Assembly: GCA_037447655.1 (NCBI GenBank)
Contig: JBBHKE010000276.1
Span: 1-64,000, forward strand
Length of the DNA: 64,000 nt
From: Zygnema cylindricum
Lineage: Eukaryota; Streptophyta; Zygnematophyceae; Zygnematales; Zygnemataceae
Direction of reading: 5' to 3'
A program made the position numbers and the translations under genes. The notes below the pieces were generated by a model. It searched no databases and was not told where the DNA came from. It saw only the letters and a list, made by a program, of their open reading frames with translations. This document shows, piece after piece, positions 1-11,355 of this stretch; position 1 is the first letter of the stretch; each line of letters starts with the position of its first letter.

Positions 1-136
1 GGGAAGAAGAAGACAAAAATCAGATCCGGAGGTACATGGCGACGGGGAGCAGGTCCCGTCGCGTAGTGGGGAAGAAGAAGACAAAAATCAGATCCGGAGG
101 TACATGGCGACGGGGAGCAGGTGCCGTTGCGTAGTG
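1..136. repeat. 68-bp direct tandem repeat, two copies
   Basis: Positions 1-68 and 69-136 are near-identical units that start with gggaagaagaag and end near gcgtagtg; they differ at only two positions. A third unit begins at 137 but diverges after a few bases. The unit has no obvious open frame, and because the window starts at its first base the array may continue to the left. Confidence 0.9.
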
Positions 137-1795
137 GGGAAGATTAATTATGTGGTGTTAAATTACATCAGAATGTACTGTATTGTAATCATGTAAACTA
201 TTTATACTTCATATATATATGCTTTTACAAACACATAAATGCCTCTATATGTTATAACAATGCAATGAATGTACTGTTTTTGTACTTTGGGCATGAGAAA
301 ACTTAGAATGTGACCAAATTCGAACAAGCAAACACCAAGATCAAAAACTTGTCCCAACTTGTTTTCAACGTTTTAACTTATTTGCCATTTACCATTGTTT
401 AAAAGCTTTTTCATCGTTTTACACCACGTTCTTCTCGAATAGACCCGTTTGCTAAAAACCAAAATTTGATCAAATGTTTTTTTTTTCAAATGACAACCAG
501 GAACCTTAATTACGTTCCAAAAATCTAAGAAATAAGAGTTAGAACCCGCTTACCCAAGAAACACAGATCATTTGGAGTTCATTTGAGCCCTCACCTTGAA
601 GCTGGGAAGTTGCGTCATTTTCAATTCATACAACCATAAATTTGTGTCCCTGTTTTTAGTGGTATCGGGATATTTTGAAGAGAAATGAGTTAGAATTCCA
701 ACAAAATAAAAAACATAAAATAAAAGACCACCTTTTTTCTCCCAAAAAAAGTGGTTTCAAAAATATGTCAACACTAATGGTAGTAATCACCGTAAAACGG
801 CGACAACTGTCACAAGGTAGATGACGCCTGCAAAAACTCACATGGGACATCCAAACTTCGACAACTTAACCTAAACAACAAACATTTGTGAAATGAACTA
901 CCTCACATGTTCGTCGCGGCCATTCGAAAGGAGTTGCGAGGTTGTGATTTACAGTATTGTTGATTTTGATTGGTTAGTCTATTAGGTTGATGGTTTTACA
1001 ACCTCGATATGATGGACCGGGACATTATTTTTCAAAGACTAATGATTGTCCCTTTCCGCGATTTTTTCCAAATTTGAACATTTTGTGAGAGCCTTTTATT
1101 CTTTTACAAGCAACCTCTCATTCTCAAGGTGTTAATTGTTTGGTAGATCTTTCTTTGGCAATCGCACCTGTTAGGTGTTAGGTGATCCTCTTGGTGAACC
1201 TTTATTTGCCCTTCCTCCTTACCCAACCCTCCACACTTCCCCTTTCCCTTTCTCTTTTTGCCTCTTCCCTTTGGTGGTAAACGACACGGTCATCGACCCT
1301 ATAGACAAGGTTATGGCGACTTTTAAATTTTTTTATCCATTAAGTTTTGCCAAATGTCGCTTGGAAAAACTTAACCATTTTGTATAACCGTCAAAGTGAA
1401 TTGTTAAGTCCCCTTTTGACATCCCTCTTTCACTAACCCACTTGATTTTCATATCCAACTCTATCTAGGGACCTCCTTGCGTGTTACGTTGCCCGCTTCG
1501 CTCAAGTACTAGTGTGACCCAATTTCGTCACTTTGCTCTTCAAAAAGATATGTTTTTAGTGGATGACCTCTCAAAACTTCTTGACTTTCAGGAGGCGTTT
1601 GCTCTTTTAACGAAGTGTTTCGCCCACCACCTCTTCTACCACCTTACTCGCACTTCTCGTCGAACCCCTACTTTGGTCTCATTCTTATCCTCCTTTAATG
1701 ATAAACTCATTGTCATCTTCTGTAATTTTGTGGCCGCCATTGGCACACAGAATTAGCAATCTATCGGAAGCCCCCTAGGATAAAATATGCCTTCC
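137..1795. other. no recognisable gene
   Basis: Low-GC, pyrimidine-rich sequence. The short open frames at 1175-1387 and 1481-1756 have skewed composition and no motif I recognise. I see no repeat ends or TSDs here. Confidence 0.5.
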
Positions 1796-1930
1796 CAGTG
1801 TCGTGCATTTGTCAAATAACGTGAAGATGCATGCAATATCATCAGCTGTGCTCCACTTTAAAATAATGAAAATATATTGTGAATGACGAGAAAGACAAAT
1901 AACAACTAAAAATGACAATATGTCCGACAC
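1796..1930. repeat. paralogous empty target site of Copia-2
   Basis: This stretch reads through gtcaaataacgtgaagat and then gcatgcaatatcatcagctg, followed by an aaaataatgaaaatatat segment. The same sequence is found split around Copia-2: its left half ends at 9253 and its right half starts at 15703. The aagat at 1824-1828 is present once here and twice around Copia-2, as expected for an unoccupied copy of the target. The repeat family itself is unknown to me. Confidence 0.85.
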
Positions 1931-2644
1931 TTATGAGATTTGAGATAGCCAAACTCAAAAGATGCGCATAAGCCAAACAAAAATAAATACACAATCACAG
2001 GAAATATAAACAACAAATCAATAATCCCAATGAAATTCTATGGGCTCCATTGCCACACAGAATTCGCAGATCCAAAGAAGCTAATCTAGATAGTGTCGAC
2101 TCCAAGTTTATTTAAACCAAAATGATTCACCCCTTGATAATCAAAACCCCATTACAGCTTCACCCCTGTAAAATAAGACTTTTTGTGTGCTCAGTTTCAC
2201 CACAGAATGCAAAGTTAGAATATGAGTTTAGGATAACATTCCCCACTTTGACTTTCCCTTAGAAATGTAGCCACCCTAGAAGGCAAAAACCTGACGGACT
2301 ACACCCCTGTCTAGCGTGGACTCCCCTGAGTCCGCAGCAAAAAGAATCACTAAATTTGGTCAACTAAGTAAGTCGTTATGGCTGGCCAAAGTTTGCCATT
2401 TATACAAGGTGCTCTATGGGAGAGGCAGCTACCTACCAGAAATATTCTAAGTACTATTCCCTCTCTAAAACTCTATCTATTGACGTACGGTACCAATCAC
2501 ATTAATATATCGTATAAAAAGTATAAGTTCTGGTGTACTTTCTGTACGACCATCGTACGATATGCCGAAATGTCGACACATGTCTATCCGGATTTGTTCC
2601 CGTAATCTCCGGAGTTGCAGCAATCCAATGTTGACATGCCACGT

Positions 2645-3635
2645 TGTTGAAATAAAAGGTATTTTCCAGGTTATTTGAAAGATTTAAATAAGAGCAGGAA
2701 AAAGCAGAGGCAGCGTGCTTCTAGCTTCTCTCTCTAGCCCCCATACTTGTCGTAGTCACTGAAGGCTGGAGAGGAAGCTAGAGCCATGGCTGCCTATGCT
2801 CTTTCTAGAGTCAGAAGGCAGATCCTTGGTAAACTTACCAAAAGGATTGACGGACCCAGGATTTGATCCTGGTACCTACAATCCGTCAAAGTAGCCGTTA
2901 GTCTTACCCTCTAGTCTAAGACCAGTGCTGAAGTATATAGGGTACGATAGCTACTTAAAGATGACGAAAATAAGAAGTTCGATTTACTTACAAACGGACC
3001 GCAATCAAACAGAGACAGTTAAAAATAGAATTTCACCGGAAATGTACTACTTGTATTTTTAACGGCTATAAATCAAGGCCGAAAATAATCTAACGACGGA
3101 GAAAGAAGCCGGCATCGCGGAATGGTCGATTTGGCGGTTTTCGGTCTCAACCACAACGGGTGACACGTGGCAGCATGACATTGGATGAGGGTATCTCCGG
3201 GACATATTATGGCGAACCGGGATATGGCAGACGTCGTCTTTCTCGCCATATCGTACAATGGCCGTACAGAAAGTACTTCGGACCAAGTACCTTTCTGTAC
3301 TATACACTCAATTGATTGGTTCCGTACATCAGTAGAAGAGGGTTTAGAGAGGGGTTTAAGACTTAGAAAATTAGAGATAGCCGCCTCTCTCTCAGAGCTT
3401 TTAAATAAAAGGGTCATGTTTGACCATTGATTATTAACTGCTCAGGGGAGCAAATTCAAGGATTCTTTTTGTGGCAGACTCAGGGGAGTCAACCCTTCCA
3501 AGGGGTGCAGTCTTGTCAGTCTGTATTCTATCAGGGTGTCAGCAATATTCAGACAAAGCTCAAAGAACTGAGGTTATCCTAGAGGCTTCTAGCAAGCTAC
3601 CTACTCTGAGTACGTATGGAGGTCTCAGAGTTGCA
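2645..3635 (+). mobile_element. solo copia LTR with TSD CACGT
   Basis: This 991-bp segment begins tgttgaaataaaagg and ends tctcagagttgca. It is flanked by cacgt at 2640-2644 and 3636-3640, and the host LTR sequence (gacatgccacgt / gtcatttgacg) rejoins cleanly across it, as comparison with about 7419-7440 shows. It has no internal region, so it is a solo LTR left by LTR-LTR recombination. It carries an antisense tRNA-like structure at about 2847-2928. Confidence 0.92.
2847..2928 (-). other. tRNA-like / pol III box-like structure in solo LTR
   Basis: Read on the minus strand, an 8-bp stem (ttgacgga with tccgtcaa) encloses a T-arm-like hairpin, ccagg-atcaaat-cctgg, with a 5-bp stem and a 7-nt loop. 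The loop contains a B-box-like ggatcaaatcc. An A-box-like tagactagagggtaag lies about 49 nt upstream, a tRNA-like spacing. Its function is inferred only. Confidence 0.5.
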
Positions 3636-3887
3636 CACGTGTCATTTGACGTGGCGATGACCTGAAAACGCTAAAACTACACATTTCGCGATCGCGGCGC
3701 CTACTGTGGCCGTCGGATCAAATCCGGCTATATTTGTAGCCGTTGAAAATGGACGTGAGATATTTGTTTCGCGGTCGAAACAAATGTCAATATCCGTTTC
3801 ATAGAATACATAAAACCGTACTCCGTACTATCTATAACTGTATCTAAGCACTACGTATATATTTTAATGAACTAGTCTACACGTAAC

Positions 3888-4920
3888 TGAAACTCTGAGA
3901 CCTCCAAAAGTCCTCAGAGTGGACAGCTTCCAAGAAGCCTCTAGGATAATCCTGACCCCTTTGTGTTTAAGCAAAATAACTGCCACCTTGGCAAACGAAA
4001 ACTTTGACCACCTTAACCCCTGTGAAGGCAAGACTCCCCTGAGTCGATAGCAAAAAGAATCTCTGAATTTGCTCCCCTGAGCAGTAAGTTATAGAGGGTC
4101 AAAATTGACCTTTTGTACAGAAGCTCTCTAGGAGAGAGGGTCCTATCTTCTAATTTTTCTAAGTCCTATCTCTCTCATAGACTCTATCTACTGATGTACG
4201 GAACCAATCAGATTACAGTTCCTTACGCAAAAGTACAGCTGCCGGTGTACTTTATGTACGGACATTGTACGACATGGCCTAAATGTCCACACGTGGAATA
4301 TCTGGATTCGCTCCTTTAATCCTCAGAGATGCCGCGCTCCAATGTTACATCGCCACGTGTCATCCGATGTGGCAATGTCCACAAACCGCCGAATTCTCTT
4401 TCTGCGATCTCGGCGCTAATTTCGGCCGTCCGATTAAACTCGCATTTGATCGTAGCCGTAATAAATACATGCGCGGTATTTGTTTCGCTTACGAAATCAA
4501 TGCGCGGTATTGATTTCTTATCCGTACCGCAATTCGTACTTTTACACTATCTATAACTGTATCTAAGCACTACGTATATATTTCAATGAACTAGTCTACA
4601 CGTAACTAGCTAAATACATATCAAATCCCGTATGTCTTAATACTAGCTGTAGACTAAACAGATAAAGTTACCGGCTATCTGAATCTTGACGGACGGCAGG
4701 TTCCAAGATCAATTCCTGGGTTCGTCAAGTTCCTTTTGGTAAATCTACCTAATCCGCCCCTTGTCTTCTCTAGTGAGCTTAGGCAGCCATGGTTCTAGCT
4801 CCCTATCCAGCCTTTAGTGACTACAACAAGTGTGGGGGCTTGGTGAGGGGAGTTAGAGGCAGACCGCCTTAGCTCTTTTTCTATCCTAATACAGACCTAG
4901 AAAATACTCAAATATCAACA
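3888..4920 (-). mobile_element. 3' LTR of Copia-1 (mosaic subtype)
   Basis: This is a 1033-bp TG...CA repeat in plus-strand terms, from tgaaactctgagacc to aaatatcaaca. It directly abuts the polypurine tract of Copia-1 at 4921 (plus strand ctccccttatttt). Its 5' half (4549-4920) matches the partner LTR at 6814-7989, while its other half resembles the LTRs of Copia-2. The two LTRs of Copia-1 therefore differ in structure, and no shared TSD is found. Confidence 0.75.
4685..4729 (+). other. tRNA-like stem and B-box in Copia-1 3' LTR
   Basis: The stem cttgacg (4685-4691) pairs with cgtcaag (4723-4729) around a T-arm-like segment, ccaag-atcaatt-cctgg. The partner LTR has cttgaca/tgtcaag at the same place, a compensatory G-C to A-T change. 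The structure is antisense to the element. Confidence 0.45.
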
Positions 4921-5825
4921 CTCCCCTTATTTTCTAGTCTATTTCCTTTCAACTCCCACAAACAAATAAACAAACATCCCCTCCCCTTTTTTTTTTTTCC
5001 TTTTCCCTTTTCTTTTCATAAAACTTAAGAAAATACTCTCGTATTTAACACAGTGCATGAAATAATAATTGCATCACACATTTTATTTAACATCCCACTT
5101 TTCATTAATCCGAGCAAAGATTTTATCCACCTCTACACTTTTCCATCCACACACAAAACGATTTCCCTCTTGCGATCCAAACAGCCAGCCCCATCTCCAT
5201 TCTGCAACATACACCCAGATGCTAACCCTTTTACAGGCACACCTTCATAAATTCCATCACATCTTTTAGTGATGTCAAACCCATTACCCCAAAAAAATGA
5301 ACTTTCCTCACTTTTTCCCATGGATTTCTTTCCACTCTCACTTTCTAAATTTATTCCCAATAAATATTTCTCCTCCCTTAAACCTTTCATTAGATATTCC
5401 TCTTCTCCCCTATCCTTTAATACCTCTTCTAGTTTCACTTCTCCCCTTTCCTCGGAATCCGTAGTAGTCTACCTTTCCAACCAGTTTTCTTTTTCCAAAA
5501 TATCTATAAAATTATCCTCATTATTTTTATTTTTCCCTTTTTCAATAATTGATCCTAGATCCGACTTACTCATTTTTAAGTCATTCTTTCTACACTCCTT
5601 GACATCCACATCATGTCTAACTCCCTCAAGTACCTCCCTTCCCTTTACTTCCCTTATACCTCCAAAAGCACACTGTTGTCTTCGTGGAATTTTTGTGTAC
5701 TTTTCTCTCTTCTTTATTCTACCGATATGAAAAAGCTCCAAGATTTCTTCATCCTCTTTCCCCTCTTCCCTTTCTTCCTCCTCATTCACACTCCAACTTC
5801 TAAGTTCTTCCAACCAATGGCACTC
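4921..5825 (-). pseudogene. acidic spacer replacing pol in Copia-1
   Basis: The region starts with the polypurine tract (reverse of ctccccttatttt) and, read on the minus strand, encodes very acidic and lysine-rich frames at 5469-5813 and 5133-5438. The upstream frame keeps the short protease-leader match IPRRQ-CAFGG seen in Copia-2 and Copia-3. The sequence then diverges, with no protease, integrase, RT or RNase H. I interpret this as a gag-only, internally deleted, non-autonomous element whose pol was replaced by unrelated sequence. The replacement frames have no recognisable domain. Confidence 0.6.
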
Positions 5826-6083
5826 CTACATATAGTGACCCGGTTTTCTACAAAAGAAGCAAACCTCTATTTTCAAAGCTCCCCTTTTTTTTCCTCTCCC
5901 TCTCTTTCCACCAAAGTTCCGATAAGCCTTACCTTTGTCTTTCTTCCTCTCATCACGCTTCCGCTCGTCACCGCCGTTCTTCTCATCACGCTTACGCCAG
6001 TAACCACCAGCTGTAAATGCATTCACCCTGTTACTTCCCCTACAAAGCTCCAAAGTGCTTTCCCTCACAAGAATTATCCCCAT
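5826..6083 (-). pseudogene. Copia-1 gag C-terminus with zinc knuckle
   Basis: The minus frame continues gag and carries MGIILVRESTLELCRG near its start, equivalent to MILVKESTIELRRG in Copia-3. A glycine/lysine/arginine-rich stretch follows, and it ends in a zinc knuckle start, VCFFCRKPGHYM. Nucleocapsid knuckles of this CX2CX4HX4C type bind element RNA during packaging. The frame is separated from the upstream gag frame by a stop, so the copy is not intact. Confidence 0.7.
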
Positions 6084-6128
6084 GGTAATGCTCCAAGTCT
6101 ATGAGGAGCCATTCATTCCCTGCATACG

Positions 6129-6809
6129 CTAAATGATGTCCTCATACTCATATGGGAGTTTTATGATTAGTGTATTAATCTTTCTCTCCTCAGATTGTAC
6201 GTATCCCGCACTAGGAAGCTCAACATATAACGCAGCAATATCATTGCAAAACTCTGTCATGCTACCGCCTTTATAAACATAGGCCTCTATTTCCTGTTTT
6301 ACTAACTGTTGCCTCTGTATAGTCTCACTCTTATAAATCTGAATTAGTGTTTCCCAGATTTCCGAAGACTTGGCTAGATTTAAAAGAGTGATAGTTATGG
6401 ACTTAGACACATATCTAAGTATGAGATGTTTTGCTATAGTGTTTTTATATTCCCAAATTTTTCTATCATTTTATTCAGTTTTTGGTTCAGTTATAACCTC
6501 CAGAAGTGGAACCGTAGCCAAGAGCCTAGCTCCCCTCACCATCGGTGTCCCTTTATCTTTCTCCCATTTTCCCCCTTCCATAGTAATGATTTTCCTTTCA
6601 CCTTCCGTTGCATCCTTACTCCGGTTGGTTCTTTGGAAAGCCCCAGATGATTCTCCATAGTGAGTTCCTCCAAAGCCCGGTGGCGGACACCTCACTTGTC
6701 CCGAAACAATTCCCCATAAGTGCTTTTCGAAAAGCAATCCCTCCATCGTGAACTCCCAACAAGTGAAGTTTGTTCCATCGAACATAGGCACCCTAGATGG
6801 TGGGCCCAT
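6129..6809 (-). pseudogene. Copia-1 gag (capsid region), broken
   Basis: Two minus-strand frames, 6809-6471 and 6410-6129, make up a copia gag. The first begins MGPPSRVPMFDGTNFTCW at the ATG inside the primer-binding site and reaches a small-residue linker. The second holds the capsid-like segment with KSSEIWETLIQIYKS and QRQQLVKQEIEAYVYKGG, which is shared with Copia-2 and Copia-3. Gag would form the cytoplasmic virus-like particle in which reverse transcription occurs. Frame breaks between the segments show decay. Confidence 0.8.
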
Positions 6810-6813
6810 AACC
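6799..6813 (-). promoter_or_regulatory. Copia-1 PBS, initiator-tRNA anticodon-loop type
   Basis: Immediately inside the 5' LTR the minus strand reads ggttatgggcccacc. This is the exact complement of ggtgggcccataacc, the anticodon stem-loop of plant initiator tRNA-Met, rather than of its 3' end. Drosophila copia uses the same region as a half-tRNA primer. Confidence 0.85.
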
Positions 6814-7989
6814 TGGAATTCTATGGGCTATATTGCCACACAGAATTCGTAGATCCAAAAAAGCTAATCTAGATAGTGCCGACTCCAAGTTTATTTTAAC
6901 CCAAATGATTGACCCCTTGACAATCAGAACCCCATAACAACTTTACCCCTGTGAAATAAGACTTTCTGTGTGCTCAGTTTCACCACAAAATGCAAAGTTA
7001 GAATATGAGTTTTGGATAACATTCCCAACTTTGACTTTCCCTTAGAAATGCAACCACCTTGGCAGGCAAAAACTCAGACCGACAACACCTCTGTGTAGCC
7101 TGGACTTTCTTGAGTCCGCAGCAAAAAGAATCACTGAATTTGGTCAACTGAGTTAGTCGTTATGGCTGGCCAAAGTTTGCTATTAATACAAGGTGCTCTC
7201 TGGGAGAGGCAGCTACCTACCAGAAATATTCTAAGTCCTATTCCCTCTCTTAAACTCTATCTAATGACGTACGGTACGAATCACATTAATGTATCGTACA
7301 AAAAGTACAGTTTCTGGTGTACTTTCTGTACGGCCATCGTACGATATGGCCGAAATGTCGACACATGTCTATCCAAATTTGTTCTCGTAATTTCCGGAGT
7401 TGGCGCAATCTAATGTTGACATGCCACGTGTCATATGACGTGGCAATGACCCGAAAACGCCAAAAGTACACATTTTGCGATCGTGGCGCCTACCGTGGCC
7501 GTCGGATCAAATTCGACTATATTTCTAGCCGTTAAAATGGACGTGCGGTATTTGTTTCGCGGTCGAAACAAATGCCGGTATCCGTTTCATAGAATACCTA
7601 AAACCAAACTCCGTACTATCTATAACTGTATCTAAGCACTACGTATATATTTCAATGAACTAGTCTACACGTAACTAGCTAAATACATATCAAGTCCCGT
7701 ATGTCTTAATACTAGCCGTAGACTAAACGGATAAAGCTACTAGCTATCTGAATCTTGACAAAGATCAGGTTCCAGGATCAATTCCTGGGTCTGTCAAGTA
7801 ACTTTTGGTAAATCTACCTAATCCGCCCCTTTTCTTCTCTAGTGAGCTTAAGGAGCCATGGCTCTAGCTCCCTATCCAGCCTTCAGTGATTACAACAAGT
7901 GTGGGGGCTTGGTGAGGGGAGTTAGAGGCAGACCGCCTCAGCTCTTTTTCTATCCTAATAGAGACCTAGAAAATACTTAAATATCAACA
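6814..7989 (-). mobile_element. 5' LTR of Copia-1
   Basis: This is a 1176-bp TG...CA repeat from tggaattctatggg to ttaaatatcaaca, directly next to the PBS. It contains the GTAC-rich block common to this LTR group (gtacggccatcgtacgatatgg) and a tRNA-like structure at 7754-7798. The flank at 7990 (cctga) does not match any sequence left of the partner LTR. Confidence 0.85.
7754..7798 (+). other. tRNA-like stem and B-box in Copia-1 5' LTR
   Basis: The stem cttgaca (7754-7760) pairs with tgtcaag (7792-7798) and encloses ccagg-atcaatt-cctgg, a 5-bp stem with a 7-nt loop. It has covaried relative to the partner LTR (cttgacg/cgtcaag) and lies antisense to the element. Confidence 0.5.
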
Positions 7990-8569
7990 CCTGACATGCA
8001 ACTTCCACACTAATTAAAGTTCATTCACAGCCGAGAAAAGAGATATTGTGTCGTGAGAACGAGGTCGAAATCCACTCAAAAGCACGAGAGAAGTGAAAGG
8101 AAAACGTGTAGGTCTTGGCCGAAGCCGTATAGATTAATATGTAAGGCTTTACAAGATATTGAAAATGTAATAGAAAACTTAACGCTTTACGCTAAGGCAG
8201 AAAATTGCCTCTAAACTGTTCGGACAATTTTACAAATAAAAAGATGGCTGCAGAAATCCTCAATATTGAAAATAAATCATTCTTGCACTTGAAAATTGTG
8301 ACCACGAAATAATCTAAGATGAACTAAGTAACAAAAACTACGCCTAGCAAAAAAAACCCAATCAGAGTACAAAGTTTTATGTAAGTATTTGCGTCCAGTT
8401 TGGATTGAACCCATAGGAGGCCGAAATCCTATGCCCTACGTTACAGAATCTATAACCTTCGGATTAAAACCCTTCCTATCTACATGTGAATGCGTGAACC
8501 TCCAAATGGAACACGAATTAAAATGGTCCAATCACGTCGCTTCGTCAGAACTGACAGCCGATTTGTGAG
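7990..8569. other. no recognisable gene
   Basis: Unique-looking AT-rich sequence between Copia-1 and the tandem field. No open frame, motif or repeat end is visible. Confidence 0.5.
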
Positions 8570-9180
8570 TCACTTGCGTCGACGGTCCAGATGTGATATT
8601 ACGAAAATCGCATACTTTGTGTCGACGACCGAGATGTTACTCCACGCGAAATGATTAAAATGTGATGTCGGCCGAGATTCAAGGGAATGAAAGCTTGTAC
8701 GGTAGGACCGCAAATACGGTCCACTTTGTCGTTGCGCGAATTCCGGAAAATGTAAGTCGTACGTTCGACGTGAAATGATCGAAGTCACCGTTGGCGCGAA
8801 TCGCGGAAAATATATATAGTACGGTAAGTTTGTTTGTACTGACGTGAATTTGAACATGAGTTGTCGGCGGAAAATCCTAGAGAAATAAATAAGTACGGTC
8901 GACGTGAATCGACCCGATTCACTGTCGTCGGAAATCCCGAAAAATATAAGTCGTACGGTACAGGTCGTCGTCGGCAGAAAACCCCGGAATTCTGAGTTGT
9001 ACGGTCAACTTGTCGTCGACGCATATTACGGCCAAAAACGAATACATACGTGCGACGTGTACGGCGATGTAAAAATTGTACGGTTGACGCAAACGCGAAA
9101 TGTGGGTATGTACGGTCCTGCGAAACCCCAAATAACACCCAAATATAAATTAGTGTGGCGGCTGCCCGTCCTAACACCTA
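8570..9180. repeat. degenerate tandem repeat field (gtcgtacggtcgacgtgaa)
   Basis: Variants of a unit of roughly 65-70 bp recur with heavy divergence. The unit combines a cggaaaatcc-like block, a gaaaatataagtcgtacgg-like block and a tcgacgtgaatcg-like block, for example near 8740, 8810, 8890, 8950 and 9000. The open frames on both strands here follow the repeat periodicity and do not look like genes. Confidence 0.55.
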
Positions 9181-9253
9181 AATATAAACAATTAGAATGG
9201 CCGACAAGATGCGGCATGACAGTTGTCATGCATGTGTCAAATAACGTGAAGAT

Positions 9254-10302
9254 TGAAACTCTGAGACCTCCATAAGTCCTCAGAGTAGACAGCTTCCAAG
9301 AAGCCTCTAGGATAATCCTGACCCCTTTGTGTTCCAGCAAAAATAACTGCCACCCTGGCAGACAAAAACCCAGACCACCTCCACCCCTGTAAAGGCAAGA
9401 CTCCCCTGAGTCGGTAGCAAAAAGAATCTTTGAATTTGCTCCCCTGAGCAGTAAGTTATGGAGGGTCAAAGTTGACCTTTTGTACAGAAGCTCTCTGGGA
9501 GAGGGGGTCCTATCTTCTAATTTTTCTAAGTCCTATCTCTCTCACAGACTCTATCTACTGATGTACGGAACCAATCAGAATTGAGTTCCGTACGCAAAAG
9601 TACAGCTTTTGGTGTACTTTATATACGGACATTGTACGACATGGCCAAAATGTCGACACATGTCAAATCCGAATTCGGTGCCATAATCTCCAGAGATTCC
9701 ACAATCCAACGGAATTTCGCCACGCGTCATCCGATGTGGCGATGGCCACAAACCGCCGAAATCTTCCTCCGCGATCTCGGCGCTAATTCCGGCCGTCCGA
9801 TTAAATTCGGCTTTAATCGTAGCCGTAATAAATACATGTGCGGTATTTATTTCATTTACGAAACAAATGCGTGGTACTGATTTGTGTCCGTACCGTAAGT
9901 CGTACATTATATATTACTGGATCTATGTATCCCGTAAATCATTTCAGTTAAATGGTTTATCGCACGTATACATATTTAAATAAATATCAAACTATATGCT
10001 ACGTAACACCACCGCTAGACTTAACGGCTAAGGCTACCGGCTATCTCCTGTCTGCCGGCCGGTAGGTAGAAGGATCAAATCCTGCCGCCGGCATATACCT
10101 TTGAATTAAATAAATAAACCCTAATATAAAATTCCCGTAAACCTCAGGATAGCCAAGGTAGCCATGGCTCTAGCTTCCTCTCCAATTTCTTAGTGACTGC
10201 GACAAGTTTGAGAGTTGGAGAGAGAAGTTAGAGATAGACTGCCTCGACTTCTATATTTCTTTTCAGACCTAGATAATACTAATAAAACCATTAGTTTCTA
10301 CA
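9254..10302 (-). repeat. 3' LTR of Copia-2
   Basis: It runs from tgaaactctgagacc to ttagtttctaca on the plus strand and is followed by the polypurine tract at 10303-10315 (minus strand aaataaggggag). It carries a tRNA-like structure at 10053-10093. Confidence 0.93.
10022..10093 (+). other. tRNA-like structure in Copia-2 3' LTR
   Basis: An A-box-like stretch, tagacttaacggctaagg, begins just upstream. The stem tgccggc (10053-10059) pairs perfectly with gccggca (10087-10093) and encloses agg-atcaaat-cct with the B-box-like ggatcaaatcc. The stem sequence differs from that in Copia-1 and the solo LTRs but stays paired. Confidence 0.5.
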
Positions 10303-10315
10303 CTCCCCTTATTTT
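10303..10315 (-). promoter_or_regulatory. Copia-2 polypurine tract
   Basis: The minus strand reads a purine run, aaataaggggag, ending directly at the 3' LTR. The polypurine tract primes plus-strand DNA synthesis. An identical tract abuts Copia-1's 3' LTR at 4921. Confidence 0.8.
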
Positions 10316-10398
10316 CTAGTCAATCTTTAATTTCAGACCACCCTTCTCCCTGCAAAAAATTAGCTTAGGGGAAGGCACAGGTTTGGTCATCATATCTG

Positions 10399-11337
10399 CT
10401 ACCACTCACTATCTGGTCTGTACTCTAAACTGATTATTTTGTTTTCTACTTTCTCTCTAACAAAGCTGAGTCTGATGTCCATGTGTTTGGCTTTAAAATG
10501 GTGTTTAGGATTGGCAGAAATAGCGATTGCTGCCTGATTATCACAAAATATTTTCTGCACACCACTCTTAAGGTGACCAAGCTCACCAAGCAAAGACTTG
10601 ACCCACATCAATTCTTTTACAGCAGAGCAAGAGGCCATATACTCAGCCTCCATGGTGGACTGAGCAATAACCTTTTGCTGTTTGCTACTCCAACAGCAAG
10701 CCCCATCACCCACATATAATACATATCCAGAAGTACATCTCCTCATCGGAGCATCACCATAACTGGCATCACTCCAAGTAGTGATGTCAGTATTCTCCCC
10801 ACCCAAATGCAACCATAGATCTCTAGTTCCTACCAAGTATCTAAGGACTCTCTTAGCTGCCTCCCAATCCTTCTTAGTGGGAGCATTTAGACTTCTACTC
10901 AGCACTCCTACAGCTGCAGCTAAATCCGGCCGGGTACAATTCATAAAATAGATTAGACTTCCCACTACTTGCCTGTAAGGAATAGTCTGCATGAACTTCT
11001 GTTCATCAGGAGATAATTCCTCGTCTAAGACTATGACTCCTTCTTCCTCACTCCCCTCACTTCCCTTCTTCAACTCCATTGGAGTTGTACAACTATTAGC
11101 TTTATCCATTTGAAATTTTTCAAGCATGTTCCCTATTGCTTCCTTTTGAGTCAATCTTATAATTTTCCTTTTTCGGTCTCTCTCTACTTGAATTCCCAAA
11201 ATATATTTTGCTTCCCCCATATCTTTTATTTCAAATTTCCCCTTAAGATCGGTTTTCACTTTATTAATTTTTTCCATTGATTTACTTAAAACAAGCAAAT
11301 CATCAACATAAATTGCAATAAATATAAAACCTTCCAC
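10399..11337 (-). pseudogene. Copia-2 RT C-terminus and RNase H
   Basis: This 312-aa frame starts inside the RT palm and includes the catalytic FIAIYVDDLLVLS motif near residue 10. It continues with the copia connection motif RPDLAAAVGVLSR and ends with the RNase H domain: TTWSDASYGD (first catalytic Asp), STMEAEYMA (Glu) and IFCDNQAAI (Asp). It ends shortly before the polypurine tract. It is cut from the upstream RT half by a single in-frame TAA after RISSNH, so it was once one polyprotein with the next entry. RNase H removes element RNA from the RNA-DNA hybrid. Confidence 0.92.
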
Positions 11338-11355
11338 ATCTTCGAAAACATAGAT

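Larger units (their letters stand above)
2031..3887 (-). mobile_element. 3' part of a copia LTR, broken by a solo LTR
   Basis: This matches the intact LTR at 6814-7989 from its 3' terminus (attctatgggctccattgccacac on the plus strand) to the cacgtaac segment, with a solo LTR inserted at 2645-3635. Its 5' half is missing. At 3888 a different LTR subtype begins, and a segment of about 60 bp (ctatctataactgtatctaa to cacgtaac) occurs both at about 3827-3887 and about 4549-4608. I infer a nested LTR insertion that later collapsed by recombination. Confidence 0.75.

Noticed and set aside
1175-1756. Two adjacent open frames on the plus strand
   Set aside because: Biased composition, no motif, no splice or start context; judged chance frames in pyrimidine-rich DNA.
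8570-9469. Overlapping frames on both strands up to 147 aa
   Set aside because: They follow a degenerate tandem repeat and the Copia-2 LTR; no protein features.
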